Assembly: GCF_015751905.1 (NCBI RefSeq) | Contig: NZ_JADOUF010000001.1 | Coordinates: forward strand, 6,448,001 to 6,512,000 | Direction of reading: 5' to 3' | Length of the DNA stretch: 64,000 bases | DNA from: Longispora fulva | GTDB lineage: Bacteria > Actinomycetota > Actinomycetes > Mycobacteriales > Micromonosporaceae | Part shown: one piece after another, positions 42,922 to 51,545 of the stretch | How the letters are laid out: each line of letters opens with the position of its first letter | Numbering within the stretch: the first letter of the stretch is position 1 | Position numbers and translations under genes: made by a program | The notes under the pieces: generated by a model | The model's database searches: none | Told to the model about the DNA's origin: nothing | What the model saw: the letters and a program-made list of their open reading frames with translations, nothing else

Positions 42922-43668
42922 GTGGAGACGACGACGAATGCGCGCACCGGGATCCGTACCGAGATCGCCCTGGTCCTCGGGGTGTCCCTCGGAGCCTCGG
43001 CCGTCTACTCCGCGGTGAGCCTGCTGGCCAAACTGACCGCCGGCAAGCCACTGGCCGACCAGCACGCGACCCTGAACGCCTCCCAGGCCCCGGGCCGGCC
43101 GTGGCTCGACCTTACCTACCAGCTGCTCGGAATCGCCTTCGCCGTCCTCCCGGCCCTGTTCGCCGTGCACCTGCTCCGCCGGGACGACCCGCAAGCACTG
43201 CGCGTCGAACGCCGACCACTCTTCGACACGCTCACCGGCGCGGGCCTCGCGGCACTGATCGGCATCCCCGGCCTGGTCCTGTACGTCGGAGCCCGGGCCC
43301 TGGGCCTCAACGCGAGCGTCATCCCCGCCGCCCTGCCCGACATGTGGTGGACCGTGCCGGTACTCATCCTCGCCGCCGTGCAGAACGCGATCCTGGAGGA
43401 GGTGGTCGTCGTCGGCTACCTGCTGACCAGACTGCGGCAGCTGCACGTCCGGCTGCCCGTCGCGCTGGCCGCGAGCGCGCTCCTGCGCGGTTCGTACCAC
43501 CTGTACCAAGGATTCGGCGCCTTCGTCGGCAACGCGATCATGGGCCTGGTGTTCGGCCTGGTCTTCACGCGGACCCGCCGGGTGTGGCCGTTGATCATCG
43601 CGCACTCGGTGCTGGACATCGTCGCGTTCGTGGGGTGGACGCTCGGCGGAAACAAACTCCTCTCCTAG
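42922..43668 (+). CDS. CPBP family intramembrane glutamic protease
   Basis: The 248-residue protein has about seven membrane helices. The family motifs are a double Glu at residues 159-160 (AILEEVVVVGY), His 193 (GSYHLYQG) and His 228 (IAHSVLD). The usual EExxxR reads EEVVVVGY, so the Arg is replaced. CPBP (Abi/Rce1-like) proteases cleave membrane or prenylated substrates; several protect against bacteriocins. It is divergent from the sigma factor gene and might be a target of it, but this is only inference from position. Confidence 0.85.
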   Translation: METTTNARTGIRTEIALVLGVSLGASAVYSAVSLLAKLTAGKPLADQHATLNASQAPGRPWLDLTYQLLGIAFAVLPALFAVHLLRRDDPQALRVERRPLFDTLTGAGLAALIGIPGLVLYVGARALGLNASVIPAALPDMWWTVPVLILAAVQNAILEEVVVVGYLLTRLRQLHVRLPVALAASALLRGSYHLYQGFGAFVGNAIMGLVFGLVFTRTRRVWPLIIAHSVLDIVAFVGWTLGGNKLLS

Positions 43669-44119
43669 GGGTACCCGCCAGTTCTGTCTGATTCTTTCCA
43701 GTTTCCCAATTTGCGTGAAGATTGTTGTACTTCATGAAGGGTGCTCGGGTGCCCTTCATCACCCATCCGGCGTGGCCGCCCCGGATGAGTGGCGGGGTGT
43801 CGTCGACCACAGCCCGGCCCCCCGGTCCGGTTGTCGGCGCCCCGGGTGGTCGGGTCCGCCCAGGGTTGGGCGGGCCCGACCAGCTCGCTCGGTCTCTCTG
43901 CCGCACGTCCTCGCTTGGCTGGGCCTCCTGGCTTGGCTGGGTCTGACCGGCTGGCTCTGACCTGGTCTGACGCGGGGTGATCGGGCTGGCCCTGCGGGTC
44001 CGGTCCGGTCTCGGTGGTGTGGCGGGTGGGCGGGTTGGAGCTGTGGCCGGGTGCCACTTTGCGCCACCTGAGCCGGACCCTGTATCCTCAACCGGCGGCT
44101 CGGTGTACCGAATCGTTTG
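43669..44119. other. 451-base non-coding stretch before tRNA-Ser(GCT)
   Basis: No convincing gene was found. It contains a hairpin after the protease gene and a run of imperfect short repeats of CTTGGCTGGG/CTGGCT around 43910-43970. The remainder probably holds the tRNA promoter. Confidence 0.5.
43734..43759. terminator. hairpin after the CPBP protease gene
   Basis: ATGAAGGG (43734-43741) pairs with CCCTTCAT (43752-43759) across ten bases, 65 bases beyond the protease stop. It could be a terminator or an operator. Confidence 0.4.
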
Positions 44120-44209
44120 GGAGGCTTCGCCTAGTCCGGTCTATGGCGCCGCACTGCTAATGCGGTTTGGGCTTAACGCCCATCCGGGGTTCAAATCCCC
44201 GAGCCTCCG
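44120..44209 (+). tRNA. tRNA-Ser(GCT)
   Basis: The acceptor stem GGAGGCT pairs with AGCCTCC, the anticodon loop CTGCTAA carries GCT at 44156-44158, and a long class II variable arm and T-loop GTTCAAATC are present. CCA is not encoded. It reads AGC/AGU serine codons. Confidence 0.94.
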
Positions 44210-44255
44210 CCCAAGTTTGGGTTACACATCCCGGTGTGTAGACTGAACGAGGTTT

Positions 44256-44328
44256 GCGCCCGTAGCTCAATGGATAGAGCATCTGACTACGGATCAGAAG
44301 GTTAGGGGTTCGAGTCCCTTCGGGCGCA
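44256..44328 (+). tRNA. tRNA-Arg(ACG)
   Basis: The acceptor stem GCGCCCG pairs with CGGGCGC, the D-arm is GCTCAATGGATAGAGC, the anticodon loop CTACGGA carries ACG at 44289-44291, and the T-loop is GTTCGAGTC. It reads CGN arginine codons after A34 deamination. It lies 46 bases after tRNA-Ser; tRNA-Arg genes are frequent integration sites. Confidence 0.95.
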
Positions 44329-44635
44329 CATAGTTTGACCTGGGCTCCTTCCTCCGTTCGGAGGACGGGGCCTGGTTCATTTTCTGGACCGGATGACACC
44401 GCCGAGGCAGCCCGATTTACCTGCTTTTCCTCCCTGTTCCCGGGCAGGACCGCAACATCCGAGCAACAACGGAGCAACGCGGAGCCGGGAAGAAGCTGTT
44501 GAGAGGCACCTCGCGCAGGTGGGGTTTCAAAGCAAATATCCAACGACGGTACGTCGGAGGTCGTGGAAATCTTGCTGACCGCTGGCATCGGTCCGTGCCA
44601 GCCGCAGCTTGTGGCGTCCGGGTAGCCTCGGGCGA
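44329..44635. other. non-coding junction after tRNA-Arg
   Basis: No gene was recognised. A short hairpin TCCTCCG/CGGAGGA (44350-44356 with 44359-44365) probably ends the tRNA transcript. GAGCAAC occurs twice within 18 bases (44461 and 44472). A minus-strand open frame here is only the tRNA genes read backwards. Base composition loosens from this point, consistent with the edge of an accessory region. Confidence 0.45.
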
Positions 44636-45742
44636 ATGTCAGCTGTCCGAGGAGCCGAGCCGGCCGACGGGTCCAGCACCGGCGTGGCGGTCCAGTGCGG
44701 TTCGGGAAGCGTGGCAGCCGCGGACGGTGGCGGTCGGCGGTCCAGGGCCCGCCGTGGCTTGTTCGCCGACGAGAGCCGTGTATTGGTGGCCGAGTGGGCC
44801 GTTGACCTCAATGGGCCGATCCCCACAGCCCTGACAGCAGGGTCGGGTCTGCGGGTCTGGTGGCGGTGCGGGCAGTGCGGCCACACTTGGCAGGCGGTGG
44901 TCGGGGTCCGGGTGCGCACCGGTACCGGCTGCCCGGCGTGTGCCCCGGCGCGTGGGCTGGCTACCCGACAGGCCGGGCGGACCTTGGCGATGGTGCGCCC
45001 TGATCTGGTCGCCGAGTGGGACCACGAACGCAACGACATCGCCGCGCAGGCCGTAACCGCCGGATCCGGGCGCGTCGTGTGGTGGCGGTGCTCCCGGTGC
45101 GGATGGCAGTGGCAGGCCCAGATCGCTACTCGGGTCCGTGTCCCCGAAGGCACCGGCTGCCCGTCCTGCGCCGGCCGCTACTGCCAGCCTTTGTCCGAGT
45201 CACACCCGCACTTGGCAGCTCAATGGGACCGTGCACGCAACCCGGTCGGCCCGGGTGAGGTCACAGCCGGATCCGTGCGGGTCGTGGCGTGGCGGTGCGC
45301 TCGCGGACACCACTGGACGGCGACGATCGCCTCCCGGGCCTCCGGAGCCGGAGGGTGCTTGCACTGCCCGCGCACGCCCACCCCGCCGTTGTCGATGTCC
45401 CACCCTTGGCTGGCCACTGCATGGGACACCGAGAGCAGCGGCCCCTTGCGCGATGTCGTCACCTCCGGCACTGCGGCCGTCGTCGGTTGGCGCTGCGAGC
45501 AGGGGCACCGCTGGACCGCCGCCATCAAAGCCCGGGCAGCCGGCGCCCACCCGTGCCCCCGATGCCCGGCCACCAACAAGCGCCAGCCCGGCACCCCATC
45601 GGCGGCCAAGCTTGACCCGGATCAGGTCCGCGCCATCCGCGCCGATCCGCGGCCTACCCGCGAGATCGCGCACACCCACCAGGTCACCACCAGCACGATC
45701 ACCCGCATCAAATCCGGTCGGTCCTGGCCGAACCTCACCTGA
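44636..45742 (+). CDS. zinc-ribbon repeat (DUF4379-like) protein with C-terminal HTH
   Basis: The 368-residue protein is built from four repeats of about 65 residues. Each follows L(V/A)xxWD..N..P..VTAGSxRVVWWRC..C/GHxWxAxIxxR..GCPxC, the treble-clef zinc ribbon of DUF4379. Repeats 1 and 2 use CxxC pairs; 3 and 4 use C-x3-H with a C-terminal CxxC. The last 45 residues (DPDQVRAIRADPRPTREIAHTHQVTTSTITRIKSGRSW) are an HTH like those attached to homing endonucleases. It probably binds DNA; no nuclease core is visible. ATG 44636 was chosen; TTG 44609 is longer. Confidence 0.72.
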   Translation: MSAVRGAEPADGSSTGVAVQCGSGSVAAADGGGRRSRARRGLFADESRVLVAEWAVDLNGPIPTALTAGSGLRVWWRCGQCGHTWQAVVGVRVRTGTGCPACAPARGLATRQAGRTLAMVRPDLVAEWDHERNDIAAQAVTAGSGRVVWWRCSRCGWQWQAQIATRVRVPEGTGCPSCAGRYCQPLSESHPHLAAQWDRARNPVGPGEVTAGSVRVVAWRCARGHHWTATIASRASGAGGCLHCPRTPTPPLSMSHPWLATAWDTESSGPLRDVVTSGTAAVVGWRCEQGHRWTAAIKARAAGAHPCPRCPATNKRQPGTPSAAKLDPDQVRAIRADPRPTREIAHTHQVTTSTITRIKSGRSWPNLT

Positions 45743-45837
45743 CGCAGCTCGACCCACCCTGACTACCCTCAGCCGAAGAGCAGGTGGGAGGAATTTGGTA
45801 GGCGCTCGGAGTGGTACGGGCTCGTAGGATGGGCCGT

Positions 45838-47643
45838 ATGTCCTCCTATCGCGACTTCCGGCCGACCTTGCGATTCCAGGCCATGCTGGCGCTGTCCCCT
45901 GATGGACAACAGGTCGCCTATGCCGACGACGCAGCGGGTCAGTTCAATCTGACGGTCCAGCCCGTTGCCGGCGGTTCCTCGCGCCGGATCACTGGATTCC
46001 AGGATCACACTGTGCGACGGGCCTCGTGGCATCCCGACGGGATGTCCCTGGTGTTCGAAGCCGACCACAAGGGTGACGACCTGACCCAGCTGTACCTGGT
46101 CGCTCCGGGGGACGAAGAGCCGCAGGCCATCACCGAGACTGTCGGGGCCCAGTTCAAGTTGCCGACGGGTCGGGCGTTCTCCCCGGATGGTCAGTTCATC
46201 GCATATGAGGGCAACGATCGTGATCCGGCGGATCAGGACATCATCGTCCGGACGGTCAAGACCGGTGAGGTGCGTCGGATCTACACGGACGGCGGCCGGA
46301 TGAGCCTCGGCGGTTGGTCGCCGGACGGGTCGGAGTTGAGCTTCAGTCTGGGTACCGGCGGATATGACCACGTGCTCCATGTGGTTTCCGTTGAGGACGG
46401 CGCGGTGCGGCGGCTTTCCCCGCCCGAGAACGCGTCTGTTTATCTCGGCCCATGGCTGCCAGATGGATCCGGCATCGTGGTGCGCACGGATGCCGGGCGG
46501 GAATTCAAGGGCCTCGCGGTGATCAACGCCGCCGACGGCCACTTGACCTGGCTCGACACCCCGGACTGGGATGTCGAGTCGGTCACGTTGTCCGCGAACG
46601 GCCGGGTGCTGGTATGGATGGTCAACGTCGACGGCGCCACCGAACTGCACGCCCGGGACCTGACCACCGGCGACGATCTGCCGGTGCCCGCACTGCCCCT
46701 GGGGCAGGCCGACGAGCTGGCTGTCTCGGCAGACGGCAGCTTCGCCGTCATGCGCATGTCCACGCCCGCCCGCCCCTGGAACATCGCAGTGGTCGACCTC
46801 GCCACCGGGGCCGTCCGGTGGCTGACGGACTCCCGGCCAGAGGCGGCGGATTCCACCTCCTTCGTCGAGCCGACCCTGGTGCACTACGAGACCTTCGACG
46901 GTCGCACCATCCCGGCCTACCTCTACCGTCCGACGGACAAGGTCGCGCCGATCGGGGTGCTGCTATCCGTGCACGGCGGCCCGACATACCAGGAGAGGCC
47001 CGTCTACATGTACGACGGGTTCTACCAGTACCTGGCCAGCCAGGGCATCGCCGTGCTCGCTCCCAACGCGCGCGGCTCCACGGGATACGGCAAGCCCTAC
47101 CAGAAGCTCGTCTACCGAGACTGGGGCGGAGACGATCTCAAAGACTTCGCCCACGCCGCCCGCTACCTACAGGCGCAAGACTGGGCCGACCCCGCCAAGA
47201 TCGGACTGTTCGGGGCCTCCTACGGCGGATTCGTCGTGCTGTCCTGCCTGGCCAGGCTGCCCGAGATCGACTGGGCCGCCGGAGTGAGCATGTTCGGTCC
47301 GAGCAACCTCGTCACCCTCGCCGAGGCGACCCCGAAGGCGTTCCGCTCCCTGGTCGCCGAGGTGATCGGTGACCCGGACACCGAAGCCGACCGGATGCTC
47401 GCCCAGTCACCGATCACCTACGCCGACCAGATCCGCAGCCCACTGTTCGTCTGGCAGGGCGCCAGGGACACCCGCGTGCCGCAGGGCGAGAGCGACCAGC
47501 TGGTCGACCGACTACGGGCCCGTGGGGTGGAAGTCCGCTACGACGTGTACCCGGACGAGGGCCACGGTCTGACGAAGACGGAGAACCAGATCCAGGCCCG
47601 GTCGGACGTCGCCGAGTTCCTCATCGCCCATCTGAGGAACTAG
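45838..47643 (+). CDS. S9 family prolyl oligopeptidase
   Basis: The 601-residue protein has an N-terminal seven-bladed propeller (repeated SPDGQ/ADGS strands, residues 1-340) and a C-terminal alpha/beta hydrolase domain with Ser 461 in GASYGGF, Asp 544 in GARDTRVP and His 576 in DEGHGL. No signal peptide is present, so it is cytoplasmic. It cleaves peptides or acyl-amino acids. ATG 45838 has AGGATG upstream. Its end overlaps the stop of a convergent TPR remnant by 23 bases. Confidence 0.9.
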   Translation: MSSYRDFRPTLRFQAMLALSPDGQQVAYADDAAGQFNLTVQPVAGGSSRRITGFQDHTVRRASWHPDGMSLVFEADHKGDDLTQLYLVAPGDEEPQAITETVGAQFKLPTGRAFSPDGQFIAYEGNDRDPADQDIIVRTVKTGEVRRIYTDGGRMSLGGWSPDGSELSFSLGTGGYDHVLHVVSVEDGAVRRLSPPENASVYLGPWLPDGSGIVVRTDAGREFKGLAVINAADGHLTWLDTPDWDVESVTLSANGRVLVWMVNVDGATELHARDLTTGDDLPVPALPLGQADELAVSADGSFAVMRMSTPARPWNIAVVDLATGAVRWLTDSRPEAADSTSFVEPTLVHYETFDGRTIPAYLYRPTDKVAPIGVLLSVHGGPTYQERPVYMYDGFYQYLASQGIAVLAPNARGSTGYGKPYQKLVYRDWGGDDLKDFAHAARYLQAQDWADPAKIGLFGASYGGFVVLSCLARLPEIDWAAGVSMFGPSNLVTLAEATPKAFRSLVAEVIGDPDTEADRMLAQSPITYADQIRSPLFVWQGARDTRVPQGESDQLVDRLRARGVEVRYDVYPDEGHGLTKTENQIQARSDVAEFLIAHLRN

Positions 47644-48192
47644 CCAGCAGGTTCTCGAGTGAGCTTCTGATGAAGCCTTCGAGAATCGTCGGCCGGGGCT
47701 GGGCCACTAGGTCGAGCGCCCGCAGCAGGGTCACCTTCGCCCGGTCGGGGTGGCCCTGCTGCTGAAGGCACAGACCCATCCCGCGAAGACACTGTGCCTC
47801 CCCTGCCAGGTCACCGAGGATCCGGCTGGTGTCGAGGGCGCGCTGGAATCCAGACTCGGCATCATCGAATCGCCGCTGCTCCATTCTCAGCATGCTCAGC
47901 CAGAACAGAGCCTGCCCATTGCGGAGTCGCTGTCGCCGCGGAAGCGATCGAGCATGGCGACGAGGGAGCTGACTGTCGCCTGTCCGTGCGGATCATCGAT
48001 CCGGTCGAACAGCCGTGAGGACTCATCAAGGTACTCGTCCGCGCGGACGTGTTCGTTGCGGCTGCCCCACAGCAGCCCCAGCCGGTACAGGATCGCGGCC
48101 TGGCCGCGCTCGTCGGCCGCCTGCTGGGTCACCTCCAGCGCCAGGTCGAGCACGTCCTGCCACTCGTCGAAGAAACGGAGCCGTTCGTACAT
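47621..48192 (-). pseudogene. frameshifted TPR-protein fragment
   Basis: Two minus-strand frames give one continuous set of tetratricopeptide repeats. The first (from about 48192) reads DEWQDVLDLALEVTQQAADERGQAAILYRLGLLWGSRN..., ending at a stop near 47896. The other frame then continues naturally as QALFWLSMLRMEQRRFDDAESGFQRALD. A one-base slip near 47915-47925 explains this. The N-terminal part of the parent gene, often a regulator of the SARP/NB-ARC type, is missing. It is probably a decayed regulator or scaffold gene. Confidence 0.6.
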
Positions 48193-48211
48193 CGCCGAGG
48201 AGGAGCGATGA

Positions 48212-48402
48212 GCGCAGCTCGCCGACAAGCTCGACCGGCACGGTGGGGACGAGGGTGTACCGGTGCTGTGTGTCGTCGCCGAACTCCTCGGTGAGTTCAA
48301 CGCGACCATCAATCCCGGCCAGGTGGACTCCGACGGATGGGCCGGCTGGCCGCGCGCATCCACAACCGGCTCGCGATCAAAGCGGCCTGGTGAATACGTG
48401 TA
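48212..48402 (+). pseudogene. unidentified gene remnant
   Basis: A plus-strand stretch with strong third-position GC reads AQLADKLDRHGGDEGVPVLC..VVAELLGEFNATINPGQVDSDGWAG. It begins right after an in-frame stop. Near 48341 the sense appears to move to another frame (MGRLAARIHNRLAIKAAW, then stop). It looks like the 3' end of a lost gene with a frameshift. I do not recognise the family. Confidence 0.35.
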
Positions 48403-48478
48403 GGTACGTTTGGATGTCCACTCGGGAGCAGGACCCGGAATCGCAGCTTGACGCCAGACGACGGCTTCGCCCGGTCCA

Positions 48479-49663
48479 TCAGTATGCGGCGATGTCGACG
48501 AAGCGGCACAGGTGCAGCTGCGCGGCCACCGTGATTGTGTCCCGAGGGCCGTTTCTGTGCTTTACCACCAGCAGGTCGGCTTCGCCGACCCGAGGCGTCT
48601 CGACGTCGTGCAGCTCCTCGCGATGCAACACGATCACAACGTCCGCGGACTCGAACACGACCGGGTCGACATTGGCGACTCCAGGGGCAGTGCCGGGTGC
48701 CGGCAACGAGTCCAGAGGGCCGACGACGACAACCGGGCAGTTCAAACGTCGAGCCAACGCTCTTAGGTCGGCCAATGCCCTGCGGGATTCGTCACGCTGT
48801 GGGGGCAGGAGGGTATCGACCACGACCAGGCGGAGGGGCAACTCCGCATGTATGGCGAGGGCCTGGTCGCACATCTCCTCGACCGTCATTAGCGCCGCGT
48901 CATCAATCATCAAGGGTGCCTCTGTTACCTCGCCCATCCGCCGGGCGAGCTTCGTCCAATCGTCGTCGGACAGCTGCCCGGAACGGATTACATGTAGTGG
49001 CACTCGGGCCTCAGCGGACAGGATGCGGTATGTCGCGTCGACTTTGGTCAGATTCGCCGTGTACAAGATGCACGGCATGCCGTGACGGATAGCCACGGTC
49101 CGCAGCAGGTCCATCGCCAGGGTCAGTTTGCCGACCGTGGGCTCGCCCGTGATCGCGGTGATCGTCCCGGGTTGCAGTCCGCTCAACAACCGGTCCAAAT
49201 CGACGAAGCCCGTCGGCACCACGACAGGGGTCTCGCCCATCGACTCGATGGTGTCGAGGACGAGCTGAAACGTGTCGCTCAGCAGCAGGCCCGAGGTTAT
49301 CCCGCCGTGGTTGTGCTCGGTGGGTTCCTCGTGGGGCCGCCCCGCCAGCTTCCCCAAATCACCGACACTTCGTGTCTCGCTGCTCTGGGCTAGACGCTCG
49401 GCCTGGATCGCAGCCTTCCACAGCCGGCGGAACTCGTCCTCATTGCCGCCGAGAGCGTCCACGACGAGTTCCAACAGGCCCCAGCCCGGCACTTTCGGCC
49501 CACGGAAGATCGAGTAGACCGTGGAGAAGGCGACGATGCCGTCCGTCAGCTTGGCGATCCGTCGGGTGCTGGGCTCGCCAGCGTCTAGGTGGAGCTCGTG
49601 CAGTCGGTCGAACAACTCTGTGACCGGGCCAGGCGGGGTGTCGCTTCGCTTCAGGGGAGGCAT
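48479..49663 (-). CDS. HTH domain fused to a degenerate DnaB-type RecA-fold ATPase
   Basis: In this 394-residue protein, residues 10-85 are an actinobacterial HTH (VTELFDRLHELHLDAGEPSTRRIAKLT...FSTVYSIFRGPKVPGW). Residues 150-394 match the DnaB helicase C-terminal domain (TGFVDLDRLLSGLQPG, FESADVVIVLHREE, LLVVKHRNGPRDT). Walker A is GEPTVGKLT, with Leu in place of the Ser/Thr after Lys 179. The SLEM block with the catalytic Glu reads TANL, and Walker B reads LVVVDTLL. Helicase activity is doubtful. ATG 49663 follows AAGG; ATG 49714 is longer. Confidence 0.72.
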   Translation of the reverse strand: MPPLKRSDTPPGPVTELFDRLHELHLDAGEPSTRRIAKLTDGIVAFSTVYSIFRGPKVPGWGLLELVVDALGGNEDEFRRLWKAAIQAERLAQSSETRSVGDLGKLAGRPHEEPTEHNHGGITSGLLLSDTFQLVLDTIESMGETPVVVPTGFVDLDRLLSGLQPGTITAITGEPTVGKLTLAMDLLRTVAIRHGMPCILYTANLTKVDATYRILSAEARVPLHVIRSGQLSDDDWTKLARRMGEVTEAPLMIDDAALMTVEEMCDQALAIHAELPLRLVVVDTLLPPQRDESRRALADLRALARRLNCPVVVVGPLDSLPAPGTAPGVANVDPVVFESADVVIVLHREELHDVETPRVGEADLLVVKHRNGPRDTITVAAQLHLCRFVDIAAY

Positions 49664-49803
49664 GTCGCCTTCCGTCTCGTTGGTGTTCTGTTTCGTACAG
49701 CGGTGTTCCTCCATTGAACAGTATGGGTGTTCAACCGTTCATCCGTCGCTCCGACGGGGGATCGTCGAGATATCGGCTCGAATCCTCGGTAGGGAGACTG
49801 AAA

Positions 49804-49998
49804 GTGAAGGCACGAACGGCATGGTTGCTGCACGTGACCCAGGGCTCTGCGCTGCTGGCGGGACTAGTGACAGTCGCAGCCTGGGTGAAGGACGTCCAGG
49901 CGCTGGAACTGGTAAAACTGGGAGGCGCGACGTTCGCCGGTGCCGTGCTACTCGGAATTTGCATGGTGCAATTCGCCACCGGCCCGGAGAAGCGGTAG
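49804..49998 (+). CDS. small two-helix membrane protein
   Basis: The protein has 64 residues with two hydrophobic segments (GSALLAGLVTVAAWV and LGGATFAGAVLLGICMVQFA) and short charged ends. GTG 49804 has GGGAG upstream; the frame is open from ATG 49714, but that part would be shared with the upstream region of the divergent HTH-ATPase gene. No family is recognised. The codon pattern is less biased than in housekeeping genes. Confidence 0.5.
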   Translation: MKARTAWLLHVTQGSALLAGLVTVAAWVKDVQALELVKLGGATFAGAVLLGICMVQFATGPEKR

Positions 49999-50320
49999 GG
50001 CAGGGGTTTCGTCTGAACCAACGAGTACGGCCCGCCCCAGTGCCGCAGGTCACCGGGTAGTGCTGAATGCCGTCGGGCATACGGACACCATTCCCGTCCA
50101 GGTCGGTCGAACTCGGGGCCCCAATCCAAGAATCCACGGCCCCTCTCACTGCGGCTTGCGCGCGGCACGCCACGCAGTCCCGGGTCCGGCAGGCCGCGGC
50201 TGGCCCGCCGACAGCCCGATCTGCCCGTGGCTAAGTCGCTCTCAGCAGATTGTCTTGGTGTGCCACCCCGTCGAGCCAGATCGTAGGAGGCGAACAAGCC
50301 GAGGGAACAGGAGCGCGGAC
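49999..50320. other. 322-base region upstream of the clpP pair
   Basis: No gene was recognised. It holds CGAACTC at 50108-50114, a seven-mer that also occurs as an inverted pair upstream of the PopR-like gene, and GGCGAAC at about 50289. Either could be a regulator half-site. A good ribosome site (AGGAGCGCGGAC) precedes ATG 50321. Confidence 0.4.
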
Positions 50321-50917
50321 ATGGACACCACCGCCACGTTGGATGACGACCTCAGTAAGAGACTGCTGCACGAACGGATCATCGTGCTCGGGTCCGATGT
50401 CGAGGACCAGATCGCCAACCGGATCTGCGCGCAGCTTCTGGCCCTGTCCGCCGAGGACCCGCGCCGTGACGTCGCGCTGTACCTGAACTCGCGAGGCGGA
50501 TCGGTGCTCGCGGGGCTGGCCGTCTACGACATGATGCAGCTCATCCCCAACGATGTGATCACCGTGGCGATGGGGCTGGCCGGGAGTATGGCGCAGTTCC
50601 TGTTGTGCGCCGGGACGCCGGGCAAGCGGTTTGCGCTGCCCAACGCGCAGATCCTCATGCACCAGGGGTCGGCTGGGCTGGGCGGCACCGCTGCCGACGT
50701 GGAGATCTACGCCAGCCAGCTGGAACGGATCAGCACCGTGATGAGCACGTTGACCGCCGGGCACACCGGGCAGCCGGTCGCGACGATCGTGCAGGACGGG
50801 CTGCGGGATCGCTGGTTCAGTGCGCAGGAGGCGCTCGACTACGGGATGGTCGACCACCTCGTCGAGCACATCGACGACATCCGCCCTGGCGTGGTCAAGC
50901 ACCGGATGGGGGCGTAG
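50321..50917 (+). CDS. ClpP-family serine protease subunit (first of pair)
   Basis: The 198-residue protein has an intact ClpP triad: Ser 89 (GLAGSMAQF), His 114 (LMHQG) and Asp 159 ([12 protein letters not shown]). The Gly-rich loop YLNSRGGSV that binds substrate is present. The N-terminus is short, without an evident long propeptide. ClpP forms a double-heptamer chamber fed by ClpX/ClpC. It lies four bases before a second clpP gene and beside a ClgR/PopR-like regulator, the arrangement of the accessory clpP3-clpP4 operon of Streptomyces. No Clp ATPase is in the window. Confidence 0.9.
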   Translation: MDTTATLDDDLSKRLLHERIIVLGSDVEDQIANRICAQLLALSAEDPRRDVALYLNSRGGSVLAGLAVYDMMQLIPNDVITVAMGLAGSMAQFLLCAGTPGKRFALPNAQILMHQGSAGLGGTAADVEIYASQLERISTVMSTLTAGHTGQPVATIVQDGLRDRWFSAQEALDYGMVDHLVEHIDDIRPGVVKHRMGA

Positions 50918-50921
50918 GGCG

Positions 50922-51545
50922 ATGGGCCAGTACACGATTCCCACCGTGATCGAGCGGACCTCGCGCGGCGAGCGTGCCTTCGACATCTACTCCCGGCTGC
51001 TGTCGGAGCGGATCATCTTCCTCGGCACGGAGATCACCGATGACGTCGCCAACGTGATCATCGCGCAGCTGCTGCACCTGCAGTCCGAGAGCGCCGACAC
51101 GGAGATCGCGTTCTACATCAACTCGCGGGGTGGCTCCTACAGCGCGCTGACCGCGATCTACGACACGATGCAGTACGTCCGGCCGGACGTCGCCACCTTG
51201 TGCGTCGGGCAGGCGTCCTCGGCGGCGGCCGTGTTGCTGGCGGCGGGGACGCCCGGAAAGCGGACGGTGCTCAGGCACGCCAAGGTGGTGCTGCACCAGC
51301 CTTCCACGGAGGAGGGTTCGTTCGACGTCGCCCAGGGGACACTGCCAGACCTGGCGATCCGGGCGCGCGAGGTGTCGCGGGTGAGGGCCGAGATGGATGA
51401 CATTCTCAGCCGGCATACCGGTCATCCGGTGCAGAAGATCCACCACGACATCGATCGGCACAAGACGTTCAGCGCCGACGAGGCGGTCGAGTACGGCTTG
51501 GCCGATGAGGTCATCACGACCGTGAAGGCATTCCCGAGGGGCTAG
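50922..51545 (+). CDS. ClpP-family serine protease subunit (second of pair)
   Basis: The 207-residue protein has triad Ser 100 ([11 protein letters not shown]), His 125 (VLHQPS) and Asp 176 ([22 protein letters not shown]), all present. It starts [35 protein letters not shown], closely matching the beginning of actinobacterial ClpP2-type subunits. It likely makes mixed rings with the subunit encoded just upstream. The stop TAG overlaps the convergent regulator's stop in the palindrome CTAG at 51542-51545. Confidence 0.9.
   Translation: MGQYTIPTVIERTSRGERAFDIYSRLLSERIIFLGTEITDDVANVIIAQLLHLQSESADTEIAFYINSRGGSYSALTAIYDTMQYVRPDVATLCVGQASSAAAVLLAAGTPGKRTVLRHAKVVLHQPSTEEGSFDVAQGTLPDLAIRAREVSRVRAEMDDILSRHTGHPVQKIHHDIDRHKTFSADEAVEYGLADEVITTVKAFPRG

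Noticed and set aside
43910-43970. CTTGGCTGGG-like short repeats as a possible CRISPR or tandem-repeat array
   Set aside because: The copies are imperfect, only about 10 bases long and without regular spacers. They are noted only as low-complexity sequence.
44157-44588. Minus-strand open frame over both tRNA genes, containing GTRTPNLLIRSQ
   Set aside because: That peptide is the well-known artefact of translating tRNA genes backwards. It is not a protein-coding gene.
45769-46884. Minus-strand open frame opposite the S9 peptidase
   Set aside because: The S9 propeller and triad are on the plus strand, and the antisense peptide has no recognisable domain.
48015-49085. Plus-strand open frame opposite the HTH-ATPase gene
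   Set aside because: The product is Arg/Ser/Thr-rich and unstructured, while the minus strand gives a clear HTH plus DnaB-like domain.
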